Below, in pieces: positions 45,370-52,863 of a DNA stretch of 64,000 nt. How positions within the stretch are numbered: the stretch's first letter is position 1; each line of letters begins with the position of its first letter. The stretch is from Pseudomonas wadenswilerensis. Lineage in GTDB: Bacteria > Pseudomonadota > Gammaproteobacteria > Pseudomonadales > Pseudomonadaceae. The stretch is from positions 372,001 to 436,000 of the forward strand of contig NZ_UIDD01000006.1 of assembly GCF_900497695.1 (NCBI RefSeq), in the 5' to 3' direction. The translations under genes were made by a program, and so were the position numbers. The notes below the pieces were generated by a model that was not told the origin of the DNA, searched no databases, and saw only the letters and a list, made by a program, of their open reading frames with translations.

Positions 45370-45654
45370 ATGGGTCAACAGAAGCACGCGATGATGAAGG
45401 CGGAGGATCAGGAGGCAGTCGCACTTGGAATCGCAAGGCGCGCGGGCGTGGTGGATTACTGCGAACATCACGGCGTCCACTCTCACGACGGGGATGACAT
45501 TCAGCCTGCCTACATGCTCGGCAATTCGATGTTCTCTGACGGAGAGCTTGATGGCATTTTCGATGACCGTCGGGAAATGACTGACGCTATCAAAGCCGCC
45601 GTCGAGTCGTGCATGCCAGAGTGCTATTCCTGCCAGAAGCTCGAAGACGACTAA
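45370..45654 (+). CDS. Hypothetical acidic phage protein
   Basis: 94 residues, acidic, with a His/Cys-containing segment (YCEHHGVHSHDGDD) and a terminal CMPECYSC. The ribosome site GGGGGTGATCTC precedes ATG 45370. It is on the strand opposite the operon and converges on the methyltransferase gene, whose stop it overlaps by 4 bp. No function recognised. Confidence 0.55.
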   Translation: MGQQKHAMMKAEDQEAVALGIARRAGVVDYCEHHGVHSHDGDDIQPAYMLGNSMFSDGELDGIFDDRREMTDAIKAAVESCMPECYSCQKLEDD

Positions 45655-47708
45655 GCGGCCTTCGACTGAGTGGCAGCCGCATTCCATGGGTCGTTAGCCC
45701 GCGCCAGGGCTGCCATCGGCGGCGGGCTGACGCTGTTTCCGCACATGTGCACCTGTTCGGTCTTGGTGAACTTCCTGCCGTCGGCGCCTCTGTCGATTCG
45801 GTATCCGGCGGGAAAGCCCTGGGCCCGGTACAGCTCGGGGGGCTGCAGCATTCGCAGGCAGATGTCGACGATCACGTACGGGGTGCCCTTGATGGTTACG
45901 GTGACCAGGGCCAGGCGATCCTTCGTGGTGATGGTCGGCGATGGGTCGCCAGCGGCGCTCACGTTCTCGGTGCCGTAGTAGCTGATCAGAAATGCCGCGA
46001 CCCGCAGTGCGCCTGCCTCAACCTCTGGCGACAGCTGCAGCTCAACCAGCGAGCTTTTGCCGCTTCCACCGGCGGTGACGGTTGGCGCTGGCGCGTCGAT
46101 ACCCTGGCCAACGCTGCCACCGAACTGGCGCTCCATGAATGCCGTGACCAGTCCGTGGTGTTGGCCGCCGGCGCTGATGGTGTGCAGGGGGTCGCTTACC
46201 TCGCGAGCATCGCAGTTCCCGCGTAGGTGCAGGAGACTCGCCGTTACCAGCTGCTGCTGGCTGCCGGTGTTAGTCACCGTCGTCATCGGGTCTTCAATGC
46301 TCTTGGCGTCGGTGGTGTTGAAGCCACCGTTCATCTGGGCCATGAACACCGTCGAGACGCCCATGGCGTGGGCGGCGCCGGCCGGTCTCTGGTAGTTGCC
46401 GCCACTGGTGATGGTCGGTAACGGTTCGTCCAGAGGCTTGCCCGCGTCATCGAAGCGGAACTTCACCAGGTGCGCCGACGCCAACGCATGCTTGACCCCG
46501 CCGGCGACCACCGCACCAACCGGCTTATCAAGGCCCGGCACGCGCGGTTGCTGGCCGGTTCGCTCGCCATATCCCGACTGGATCAGGGTAGGGCTGATCA
46601 GCGTCAGCTCGCCGCGATTGGCGCAGGTGATAGTGGGAAGCGGCAAGTGCGGATCGTTGACCCGGTCGCTACCCTGGTGTGTGGCTGGCGCAATGATCGG
46701 GCTGGCCATGGCGAATGACCCGCCGCGGGGCCAGGAAGTCACGGTGCGCAGCGGCTCCTGTGCCGACTGCACGCTTTCCCCCGACCAGTTCGCGATCGGT
46801 ACGATGAACGGGTCAGCGGCATTAATCACGAACTTCTTCATGCCCTTGGCGATCCGCCGCAGCGTAGCCGGTGCCAGGTCCTTCTTGCGGCCAAAAATGC
46901 TTTGGCTCGGGATGGTCCAGTCGATGCACTCAGCGGCGGTGCGCCACTTCTGCTGGCCCTTGGCAGGCTTCTTCGCGTGGGTCGGCTCAGGCCAAACGAT
47001 AGGCTGGCCGTCGCAGCGGGCGATCATGAACAGGCGTTCCCGGCTGGTCGGCGCCCCGAAGTCGCAGGCCTTGATCACGCGCCACTCGACCACATATCCC
47101 ATGCCTTCCAGTAGTGCCACGAAACGGCGCCAGGTCGAGCCGCGTTGCTTCGGATCAGGCACCAGGAACTGCTGCTGAACTGGCACGCGCTCACCGGGAG
47201 TCGCCACGGTGCCGTCGAGCTTGACGACGCGACCGGTGACCTTGTCGCGCTTCGCGATCAGGCGACCCCACTGCAGGATCTGCTTTACGTTTTCCAGGCT
47301 GATCACCCGTGGGCGCTTCTTCCCGGCCCACTTCAAGCCTATCCACGACAGATTGCGGATCTCCCGCTTGCGCGGCTGCCCGCCTGCGGCCTGGCTGTGG
47401 TGTGTGCAGTCCGGGCTCATATGGAACCAGCCCACCGGGCGCCCGCCGCATTCTTCGTCCGGGTCACCCTCGAACACGTCGGTGGTGAAGTGTTTGGCGT
47501 GTGGGTGATTGGCGGTGTGCATGCTGATCGCCGCCGGGTTGTGGTTCTTGGCAACCGTCACGGGCCGGCCCAGGCCCATCTCCAAGCCGGTACCGGCGCC
47601 GCCGCCACCGCAGAAGAAGTCCACCACGATCTCATCGTCCTGCGGGTCGAAGCCAAGGCCGTACTGGGTTTTGAAGTCGAGCGGGTTCTTTTTCTGAAAT
47701 GCAGGCAT
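45651..47708 (-). CDS. Phage DNA (cytosine-5-)-methyltransferase with repeat-rich recognition region
   Basis: 685 residues. Motif I is VDFFCGGGGAGTGLEMGL, catalytic motif IV SPDCTHHSQA (Cys nucleophile), motif VI SLENVKQI and motif X MCGNSVSPPPMAALARA, so it methylates C5 of cytosine using SAM. Between motif VIII and X lies an unusual stretch of about eight repeats of the form DPLPTITxGGxxxLV (roughly residues 310-600), probably the target-recognition region. ATG 47708 follows AAGGAG. No restriction enzyme gene is adjacent, so it is an orphan, probably protecting phage DNA or altering host expression. Confidence 0.93.
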   Translation of the reverse strand: MPAFQKKNPLDFKTQYGLGFDPQDDEIVVDFFCGGGGAGTGLEMGLGRPVTVAKNHNPAAISMHTANHPHAKHFTTDVFEGDPDEECGGRPVGWFHMSPDCTHHSQAAGGQPRKREIRNLSWIGLKWAGKKRPRVISLENVKQILQWGRLIAKRDKVTGRVVKLDGTVATPGERVPVQQQFLVPDPKQRGSTWRRFVALLEGMGYVVEWRVIKACDFGAPTSRERLFMIARCDGQPIVWPEPTHAKKPAKGQQKWRTAAECIDWTIPSQSIFGRKKDLAPATLRRIAKGMKKFVINAADPFIVPIANWSGESVQSAQEPLRTVTSWPRGGSFAMASPIIAPATHQGSDRVNDPHLPLPTITCANRGELTLISPTLIQSGYGERTGQQPRVPGLDKPVGAVVAGGVKHALASAHLVKFRFDDAGKPLDEPLPTITSGGNYQRPAGAAHAMGVSTVFMAQMNGGFNTTDAKSIEDPMTTVTNTGSQQQLVTASLLHLRGNCDAREVSDPLHTISAGGQHHGLVTAFMERQFGGSVGQGIDAPAPTVTAGGSGKSSLVELQLSPEVEAGALRVAAFLISYYGTENVSAAGDPSPTITTKDRLALVTVTIKGTPYVIVDICLRMLQPPELYRAQGFPAGYRIDRGADGRKFTKTEQVHMCGNSVSPPPMAALARANDPWNAAATQSKAA

Positions 47709-47756
47709 GCGCACTCCTTGTGTCGCAGGCATAATTCCTGCTTTGATGGGGGGAAT

Positions 47757-48464
47757 ATGAAAAAAGATTGGGTAATCTGGTGGGGCTGTACAGGCTTGTT
47801 CGGTGCTGGCGTGGTCTGGGGATTATCACACGCTAAAACTAAGTTCTTTGAAGTGGAAAGTATTCATGACCTCTTTGAGATTCTTGCAGCCATCGCCACT
47901 GTTGCCGCAGTTGCACTAGCGGCCTTTGGTGTTAATGCGTGGCGTAAGCAGATTCATGACACAGCAGATCATGAACTGGCACGCAAAATCTTGGTGGGGA
48001 TCTACGAATATGTTGAAGCGATAAAGTCGGTTCGGCATCCGATGGTAATGGAGTACGAGATAGCTCCAGGTCCAGGCGAGAAACCTCTTGCTGACCCTGA
48101 TTTAGAAAGGTTTGCTGAAGAGGTAAGGACATATCAAAGGCGCCTCACGAGGACCGAACCTATTAGAGCTAAATTGTTCTCTTACTCGATTGAAGCCGAT
48201 GCGATTTGGGGTGCGAATTATAAGCAGGCAGTCAGGCAGTTACTTAAGGTAGATAACGAAATTGCGATATACCTTAGGTCCTACTTTATTTCCATTGACC
48301 CAAAAAATAGTGACGACTACAGAGAGGCTCACAGGCAGCTATTACGGGGGCGGCCTAATGCAATGATGGATGACCTGTCCGATGAGGGCGATGAGTTTAC
48401 AAAAAAAATGATGGAAAAATTTTCTGCTATTGAGACCATGGTCAGAGAGAAACTCATTCGTTAG
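47757..48464 (+). CDS. AT-rich membrane protein, probable moron
   Basis: 235 residues with two N-terminal hydrophobic segments (WVIWWGCTGLFGAGVVWGL and EILAAIATVAAVALAAFGVNAW), then a long helical, charged cytoplasmic domain. Codon use (AAA, TTT, ATA, AGG) and base composition are clearly AT-richer than its neighbours, so it was probably acquired separately. ATG 47757 follows GGGGGGAAT. It diverges from the methyltransferase gene with 48 bp between the starts. No family can be named; superinfection exclusion or host defence is a guess from position only. Confidence 0.75.
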   Translation: MKKDWVIWWGCTGLFGAGVVWGLSHAKTKFFEVESIHDLFEILAAIATVAAVALAAFGVNAWRKQIHDTADHELARKILVGIYEYVEAIKSVRHPMVMEYEIAPGPGEKPLADPDLERFAEEVRTYQRRLTRTEPIRAKLFSYSIEADAIWGANYKQAVRQLLKVDNEIAIYLRSYFISIDPKNSDDYREAHRQLLRGRPNAMMDDLSDEGDEFTKKMMEKFSAIETMVREKLIR

Positions 48465-48497
48465 TTTGTGTGCATCGGCTGGCGGGCAGCGCCGGGG

Positions 48498-49094
48498 TCA
48501 GGCGGAGTAGAGGCGCTCGAAGTCGTTGGCCGGCAGCTTTGGGCGTGCGCGGAACTGCTTGAGTGCGGCCTTGTAGCTTGCCTTGGCTTCCTTCAAGGTC
48601 GGAGCCCACTCGCCGACTACTTCGAGCATTTCGTAGGGAGACCACCGCGCAAAGTCGTAGTGGCGTCGGTACTGCCGGTACGCGCTCCCGCGGGGGTAGC
48701 GCACCATCCGATACTCCCGTGCTCCCCACTCGCCACGCTGCTGGTACTGCGGCATGTTGATGCCGAGGAAGTGAGCGAAGCCGTCGTAGCATTCGCACTC
48801 ATCGAGGTAGGCATCGAACTTGGTGTACTTTCGCGGAGGCGGCGGCGGTGGCAGCTTGTCCAAGGCAAACCGCTTGCCCTCGTCCGTCGCGCGATACACC
48901 ACATCGTCCTGGGCGCAGAAGGCAGGGGCCTTGCCGCAGGTCATCAGGCCGGCCGCCACCAGCACATCTAGGTTATTCGCGTCGTCATAGCCTGGGCTGG
49001 TGAGGAAGTAATTGCGGCTGCTGAGTCGGCACTCGGGGTGAATGCCCAGCGTGTGCCAGAGCAGTTCGAGCTGCTTCTCGGTGGCTTCGATCAT
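48498..49094 (-). CDS. Hypothetical phage protein
   Basis: 198 residues. The N-terminal part (EKQLELLWHTLGIHPECRLSSRN) may be a small alpha-helical domain; the centre carries a proline run (LPPPPPP) and the end is basic. ATG 49094 has GGAG 8 nt upstream; ATG 49106 is possible. No named function. Early left operon. Confidence 0.6.
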   Translation of the reverse strand: MIEATEKQLELLWHTLGIHPECRLSSRNYFLTSPGYDDANNLDVLVAAGLMTCGKAPAFCAQDDVVYRATDEGKRFALDKLPPPPPPRKYTKFDAYLDECECYDGFAHFLGINMPQYQQRGEWGAREYRMVRYPRGSAYRQYRRHYDFARWSPYEMLEVVGEWAPTLKEAKASYKAALKQFRARPKLPANDFERLYSA

Positions 49095-49144
49095 GGCTTT
49101 CTCCATGCGTGCGCCGCCCTCCGTGGTCGGATGCGGCATGTTGA

Positions 49145-49333
49145 TTACTTGAGGATTGCGCGGGCGCAGGCCTGGATTTCGATCCAGAGCGCCGACGAAG
49201 GCCGCGCTTCGTACTTGACCAAGGCCTTGGCGATCCGCTCGGCCAGCTCTTCCTTGCTACCTGTTGGAGTCGCCGGCGAGTGATGGGCAACCTGGATGGG
49301 TAGGTCGAACTGGCCCGGAAGGTCGACTCTCAT
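49145..49333 (-). CDS. Small hypothetical phage protein
   Basis: 62 residues with a helical C-terminal half (ELAERIAKALVKYEAR). AAGGAG precedes ATG 49333. No function recognised. Confidence 0.5.
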   Translation of the reverse strand: MRVDLPGQFDLPIQVAHHSPATPTGSKEELAERIAKALVKYEARPSSALWIEIQACARAILK

Positions 49334-49423
49334 GCGCCGCGACTCCTTGAAGTGTTGCCAGCCCGCTGGGCGGCAAGTTGATCCATTGCTGGCGCCGGCC
49401 GTGCCGGACGCGGTTCATACGCT

Positions 49424-49951
49424 TCAAGGTCTGTCGCTCCAGCGCGGAAAGTCGATTCCGTTTTCCTCGGCCAGGCGCACCAGGTAGTGGTTGCTGATGC
49501 CGAGTTTCTTGGCGACGAAGTTCCGGCTCAGGCCAATGCCGCTGTTCGCCTTGATCAGTTCGACCAGCTTGGCCTTTTCTTCGGCCTTGGCCTGGCGGGC
49601 GACTTCGCGACGCTGGCGCTCTTTGTCGCAGCTCTGGAAGAAAATCCCGGCTTCCTTGGCCAGGCGGTGTAGCTCCGTGCGACTGACGCCGAGGGAGCGA
49701 TAGGCTTCGTCGAGGGTCATGGTCTTCGCCGCCTCCCGAGCACGCTCTACCAGTTGGCGCTTCTGCGTGGCGGCAGCCCGGGCGGTTGAGTCGCCTTCGG
49801 CGTTATGGCTGCCGTGGTGCGGCCGGCGAGGGCGGTATTCGAAGGCGGGCAATTCGACTGGCTGCCCGCCACCGGCAAAGAACTGGTCAATGCTGGCGCT
49901 GAGCTGATCCAGCACCTGCTGGCGCTCATTGGGGGTAGGGCCGCCGATCAT
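49424..49951 (-). CDS. Phage DNA-binding-like protein with two HTH-like segments
   Basis: 175 residues. Two helix-turn-helix-like segments are visible: LDEAYRSLGVSRTELHRLAKEAG and LSRNFVAKKLGISNHYLVRLAEENG, separated by a highly charged helix. It is probably a regulator or DNA binder of the early region. It overlaps the upstream gene by 4 bp (ATGA). Confidence 0.65.
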   Translation of the reverse strand: MIGGPTPNERQQVLDQLSASIDQFFAGGGQPVELPAFEYRPRRPHHGSHNAEGDSTARAAATQKRQLVERAREAAKTMTLDEAYRSLGVSRTELHRLAKEAGIFFQSCDKERQRREVARQAKAEEKAKLVELIKANSGIGLSRNFVAKKLGISNHYLVRLAEENGIDFPRWSDRP

Positions 49952-50217
49952 TGCCGCCCTACCAGCTTGCGCGTCGCAGCTGCCTCCAGAGCATCAACAA
50001 ACCGCAGGGCTGCCTTGTAGGTGAAGCAGAAGCAGCGCGTCTTGCCGGTCTCCACGTCGACGATGTGCCACGCCTTGCCCTTGGCTACGGCCTTGTACCG
50101 CGGCTCGGTCGTTGGAGCGGGAAGGCCGATCTTGGCGTAGAAGTCAGCGGTGGCCAGGATGGTACGTTCGCGCAGGGCGGCCAGGCCGTCCACGCGCTGC
50201 TGCATGGCTGGGTGCAT
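49948..50217 (-). CDS. Hypothetical phage protein
   Basis: 89 residues. ATG 50217 follows GAGGAGCTCACC. The core AKGKAWHIVDVETGKTRCFCFTYKAALRFVDALE looks like a small alpha/beta fold. No function recognised. Its stop overlaps the next start. Confidence 0.6.
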   Translation of the reverse strand: MHPAMQQRVDGLAALRERTILATADFYAKIGLPAPTTEPRYKAVAKGKAWHIVDVETGKTRCFCFTYKAALRFVDALEAAATRKLVGRQ

Positions 50218-50239
50218 GGTGAGCTCCTCGGGGTGGGTG

Positions 50240-50623
50240 TCAGGCGTGCAGGTCGAAGGATTCGGCCTTGCGGATGATTCGGACCTGGGCAATACGGCGC
50301 TCGGGCACGCGGCGGTCGCGGCGCATCGGGTCGGTGTCGCCCGTGACGGCGTGCATAGCCATCAACCCGACCAGCAGGATGCACATCGGGCTGATGATCT
50401 GGCGCTTCATGGCTTCGGCGACCAGGGCCGCACGCCGGTGAACGCCGAGCTTGTACATCGCGTTTTCGATTCGGTTGGCCACGGTGCCCGGGGTGATCTG
50501 CATCAGGCGGGCAATCTCTTTGGCTGTCATGCCCTGAGCTACCGCAAGCAGTGCTTCAAGTTCACGCGGGGCCAGGCCGCGCCCGAGGAAGCCCTTCCAT
50601 GAGCCGCTGGTGATCGTTTCCAT
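50240..50623 (-). CDS. LuxR-type HTH regulator with membrane segment
   Basis: 127 residues. Residues 18-70 form a GerE/LuxR DNA-binding domain (LAPRELEALLAVAQGMTAKEIARLMQITPGTVANRIENAMYKLGV) without a receiver or autoinducer domain. A hydrophobic segment (ISPMCILLVGLMAMHAV) follows, unusual for a LuxR-type regulator. GGTAACTC precedes ATG 50623. It probably regulates prophage or host genes. Confidence 0.75.
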   Translation of the reverse strand: METITSGSWKGFLGRGLAPRELEALLAVAQGMTAKEIARLMQITPGTVANRIENAMYKLGVHRRAALVAEAMKRQIISPMCILLVGLMAMHAVTGDTDPMRRDRRVPERRIAQVRIIRKAESFDLHA

Positions 50624-50737
50624 GATGAGTTACCTCGGGTGTTGGCTGCATTGGGGTGTGATCTGGCCGGTGCTGCAATCTTTCCGGCTTGCCTCATCAA
50701 GGGGCAGTGCTTAGATGAGGATCCCTACGGAGCGTCG

Positions 50738-50875
50738 ATGCACGAGGAGCGTGTTAGGCAGGTCGTGCAAAGCCCGTTGGGTATTTCCTTGCGCATCAGC
50801 CTGCGCATTCAGATCACACTCCGATGTAGCCTGGTGATGGGGAACCAGGTGATCGGGCAGTTAACGTCAGGCTGA
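50738..50875 (+). CDS. Possible 45-residue ORF, weak
   Basis: ATG 50738 with GGAGCGTCG upstream; the same frame opens at 50639. It opposes the left operon. The rest of 50624-50890 shows no other gene. Low support. Confidence 0.2.
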   Translation: MHEERVRQVVQSPLGISLRISLRIQITLRCSLVMGNQVIGQLTSG

Positions 50876-50890
50876 CGTGGCGCTGGTTGT

Positions 50891-51193
50891 TCAGTCGAAG
50901 TCTTCCGGCAGCTCAACGCTTTCGTAACCCTGCTCGGTCACTTCAGCGGCCGCCTCATCGATCGCCAGGTGAAGCAGGGTGGCGCCTTGCTCGTTCTCGC
51001 GACCCAGCTCGCAGATCAGGTCCTTCAGGAACTGCTCCTTGTCCGTGATCTTGCAAGGATCTCCGGCGTTGTTCGTCGGCCAGGTGTCGGTGAACGGAAT
51101 GATGTTGAGCAGGTACTCGACACCTGCACGAATGACCAGTTGCTCACCCTCGATAGAGGCTGTCAGGTGTTGTTGCGATGGCTCTACGTTCAT
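50891..51193 (-). CDS. Hypothetical phage early-left protein
   Basis: 100 residues, acidic. ATG 51193 (MNVEPSQQHL) has GAGGTCGCC upstream; the frame is open far to the left but without a good start. It is the first well-supported gene after the PL promoter. No family recognised. Confidence 0.65.
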   Translation of the reverse strand: MNVEPSQQHLTASIEGEQLVIRAGVEYLLNIIPFTDTWPTNNAGDPCKITDKEQFLKDLICELGRENEQGATLLHLAIDEAAAEVTEQGYESVELPEDFD

Positions 51194-51443
51194 GGCGACC
51201 TCGATCGCGCTGTTGATTTCCCGTCTGGCCCTGTCGCCAAGGCCAGCCAGTGAAATCTGCCGAGACCCGCTGCTGGCGTCGGTCTTTGGCAATCTTCGAA
51301 TTGTTGTCTCCGACCGCGACCCTGGTCCGCCGGATAACTGTTCTTGGCGCTTTACGCTGCACGCCTGGGTCAGTTGCCAACCCTCTGGACTGTTGAGGCC
51401 TGTCCATCGCTGCCTTCGTTGCTGGCCGGTGGTGATCCGGCAT

Positions 51444-51479
51444 GGCGCTAATATCACGTAACGTGTTTATTCAAGTCAA
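51444..51479 (-). promoter_or_regulatory. PL promoter of the prophage early-left operon
   Basis: On the minus strand: -35 TTGACT (51474-51479), 17-bp spacer, -10 TGATAT (51451-51456), start expected near 51444. Two repressor-type operators overlap it. The rest of 51194-51556 contains only this promoter, its operators and the repressor terminator, plus a doubtful Arg-rich ORF. Confidence 0.75.
51453..51467. promoter_or_regulatory. Operator OL1-like
   Basis: ATCACGTAACGTGTT, a near-perfect 15-bp palindrome that overlaps the -10 of PL. It matches the consensus AACACGTAACGTGTT shared with 51478-51492 and 52350-52364. Confidence 0.75.
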
Positions 51480-51492
51480 CACGTAACGTGAT
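51478..51492. promoter_or_regulatory. Operator OL2-like
   Basis: AACACGTAACGTGAT, 25 bp centre-to-centre from the first site and touching the -35 of PL. Confidence 0.75.
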
Positions 51493-51511
51493 TATTTTTT
51501 TCGAAGGCAAC

Positions 51512-51536
51512 AAAAAGCCCGGCGCTTGGCCGGGCT
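51512..51536 (-). terminator. Terminator of the repressor gene
   Basis: Stem AGCCCGGC/GCCGGGCT with 5-nt loop, with AAAAA on the + strand side giving the T-run for minus-strand transcripts, 20 bp after the repressor stop. Confidence 0.8.
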
Positions 51537-51556
51537 TCAGGGTGTTGAGTGGGGCG

Positions 51557-52291
51557 CTACCAGAGCACTGAGGACCAGAACACCTTGCCGAGAACAATGA
51601 TCTCTTTTGCGATCATCTCCTCTGCGGTGTACTCCTCATCGGGGTGTTCATCACGATTAAAGCTGCGCATCCTGATACCGCCACCAGGCAGGCGGTAAAG
51701 GGTCTTCACCCGTAATTGCCCGCCGTGGTTTATCGCGTACATCTTGCCGTCAACGATTGATGTTGAGCCTTGATCGACCCCGACAGTACTTCCGTCGGGA
51801 AGAACAGGTTCCATGCTATTGCCGCCAACGGTGACACAGACGGCTTCACTTGGCTGCACGTTTTGGCGCCGCAGTGTCAGCTTGCCAAATCGCAACCTGC
51901 GAGACTGGGACTGCTCGATGACCGTTCTACCTTGGCCTGCTGAAAGCTCAACTTCTTTGAGGTAAGGCACGTAAACCTCATCTCCATCCAATGGCGTGTC
52001 GTCATCCCATACGTCAATGGGGCCCAGGTAAGTCGCGTTTGCTTCCACCTTTGTTGCCGGCATTGCTTCAGCTTCGGTCTTCGGTTTGAAGTCGAGAATG
52101 AGCTCAGACGCCTCTACGCCAACCGCCTTGGCGATCAGACTTAGATCGGCAAGGGTGGGCTCCCGGGTGTCCGTTTCATAGTTCCCGACACGGGATTGGG
52201 ACTTCCAGCCGCACGCTGCTGCCAGGGCCGCCTGTGAAAGTCCGGCAGCCTTTCGGTGCCTTTTGATGCGCTGTCCAAGGGTCTCTTTCAT
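51557..52291 (-). CDS. CI-type phage repressor (XRE HTH + S24 peptidase)
   Basis: 244 residues. An N-terminal XRE helix-turn-helix (LSQAALAAACGWKSQSRVGNYE) is followed by a linker and a LexA/S24 domain with the Ser nucleophile in VGGNSMEPVLPDG and the general-base Lys in GGQLRVKTLYR, so it should self-cleave with RecA. ATG 52291 is chosen by family length (MKETLGQRIKRHRK). It lacks a ribosome site and is preceded by a 7-bp-stem inverted repeat, so translation may be weak or controlled. It maintains lysogeny by binding the operators on both sides of its gene. Confidence 0.93.
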   Translation of the reverse strand: MKETLGQRIKRHRKAAGLSQAALAAACGWKSQSRVGNYETDTREPTLADLSLIAKAVGVEASELILDFKPKTEAEAMPATKVEANATYLGPIDVWDDDTPLDGDEVYVPYLKEVELSAGQGRTVIEQSQSRRLRFGKLTLRRQNVQPSEAVCVTVGGNSMEPVLPDGSTVGVDQGSTSIVDGKMYAINHGGQLRVKTLYRLPGGGIRMRSFNRDEHPDEEYTAEEMIAKEIIVLGKVFWSSVLW

Positions 52292-52294
52292 AGG

Positions 52295-52310
52295 CGTGAT
52301 TGTAATCACG
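52295..52310. repeat. Inverted repeat just upstream of repressor start
   Basis: CGTGATTGTAATCACG, arms of 7 bp. It shares the ATCACG half-site with the operators but in a different arrangement, and it sits 3 bp before the repressor ATG. It could be a weaker operator or an mRNA hairpin. Confidence 0.6.
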
Positions 52311-52341
52311 TTATGAAATACCTTCCTTTCACTATTCGTGA

Positions 52342-52370
52342 TTGTCATTAACACGATACGTGTTTATCCT
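52342..52370 (+). promoter_or_regulatory. PR promoter of the prophage early-right operon
   Basis: -35 TTGTCA (52342-52347), 17-bp spacer, -10 TATCCT (52365-52370), transcription start expected near 52377, 20 bp before the Cro-like gene. The operator at 52350-52364 fills the spacer. Confidence 0.65.
52350..52364. promoter_or_regulatory. Operator OR-like
   Basis: AACACGATACGTGTT, a 15-bp palindrome differing from the left operators only near its centre. It lies between the -35 and -10 of PR, so bound repressor would block transcription of cro. Confidence 0.75.
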
Positions 52371-52395
52371 GAGCGTACGTTAATGAGGAACCCCT

Positions 52396-52620
52396 ATGAA
52401 CAACGTTCGAAAGATTCGAGAGGGGGCGCGAATCAGCCAGGCCGCTTTGCGGCGGCAACTCAACTGGAACCAGTCGCGCCTCGCAAATTATGAGGCCGGG
52501 CGTCGAAGCCCAGGCCTTGAAGAAGCCCGGCTGATTGTGGCTGCGCTCAATGCGCTCGGTGCCGCTTGCTTGCTGGATGACGCTTTCCCGCCAGCGGATG
52601 GAAACAAAGACGCCGCCTGA
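52396..52620 (+). CDS. Cro-like XRE regulator
   Basis: 74 residues, essentially one XRE helix-turn-helix domain (ISQAALRRQLNWNQSRLANYEAG). TGAGGAACCCCT precedes ATG 52396. It is divergent from the repressor gene and first in the rightward operon, so it is the expected lytic switch protein. Confidence 0.88.
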   Translation: MNNVRKIREGARISQAALRRQLNWNQSRLANYEAGRRSPGLEEARLIVAALNALGAACLLDDAFPPADGNKDAA

Positions 52621-52707
52621 TTGCGAAACGAAGTATCCCGATCCTGGCATTGCGCCAGTAGATGACCAAAACACCTGCGAATCCATCCAGTACTGGAATT
52701 GCAGGCG

Positions 52708-52736
52708 AAAAAAAACCGCCTGGCAGGGCGGCTTCT
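52708..52736. terminator. Hairpin after cro (tR1-like)
   Basis: CCGCC/GGCGG stem with 6-nt loop preceded by AAAAAAAA. It is a strong terminator on the minus strand and a weaker one rightward (CTTCTTC). Its position matches lambda tR1. Confidence 0.6.
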
Positions 52737-52758
52737 TCAAAACAACGTGAGGTCGATT

Positions 52759-52863
52759 ATGCACACTGCAGTCGATGCAAGCAACACCAAGCCCGTCGCG
52801 TCAGTTTTCGGCAATTCGCCAAACCTGTCGCGTCAGGTGATCGGGTTGAGAGGTGCCATGTGA
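52759..52863 (+). CDS. 34-residue phage ORF preceding the replication gene
   Basis: MHTAVDASNTKPVASVFGNS...: a short ORF with GTGAGG 8 nt upstream. Its stop overlaps the GTG start of the O-like gene, so it couples translation. Too short for a family call. Confidence 0.5.
   Translation: MHTAVDASNTKPVASVFGNSPNLSRQVIGLRGAM

Noticed and set aside
47145..47756. N-terminal extension of the AT-rich membrane protein
   Set aside because: The extension is antisense to the methyltransferase; ATG 47757 has a ribosome site and begins the membrane segment.
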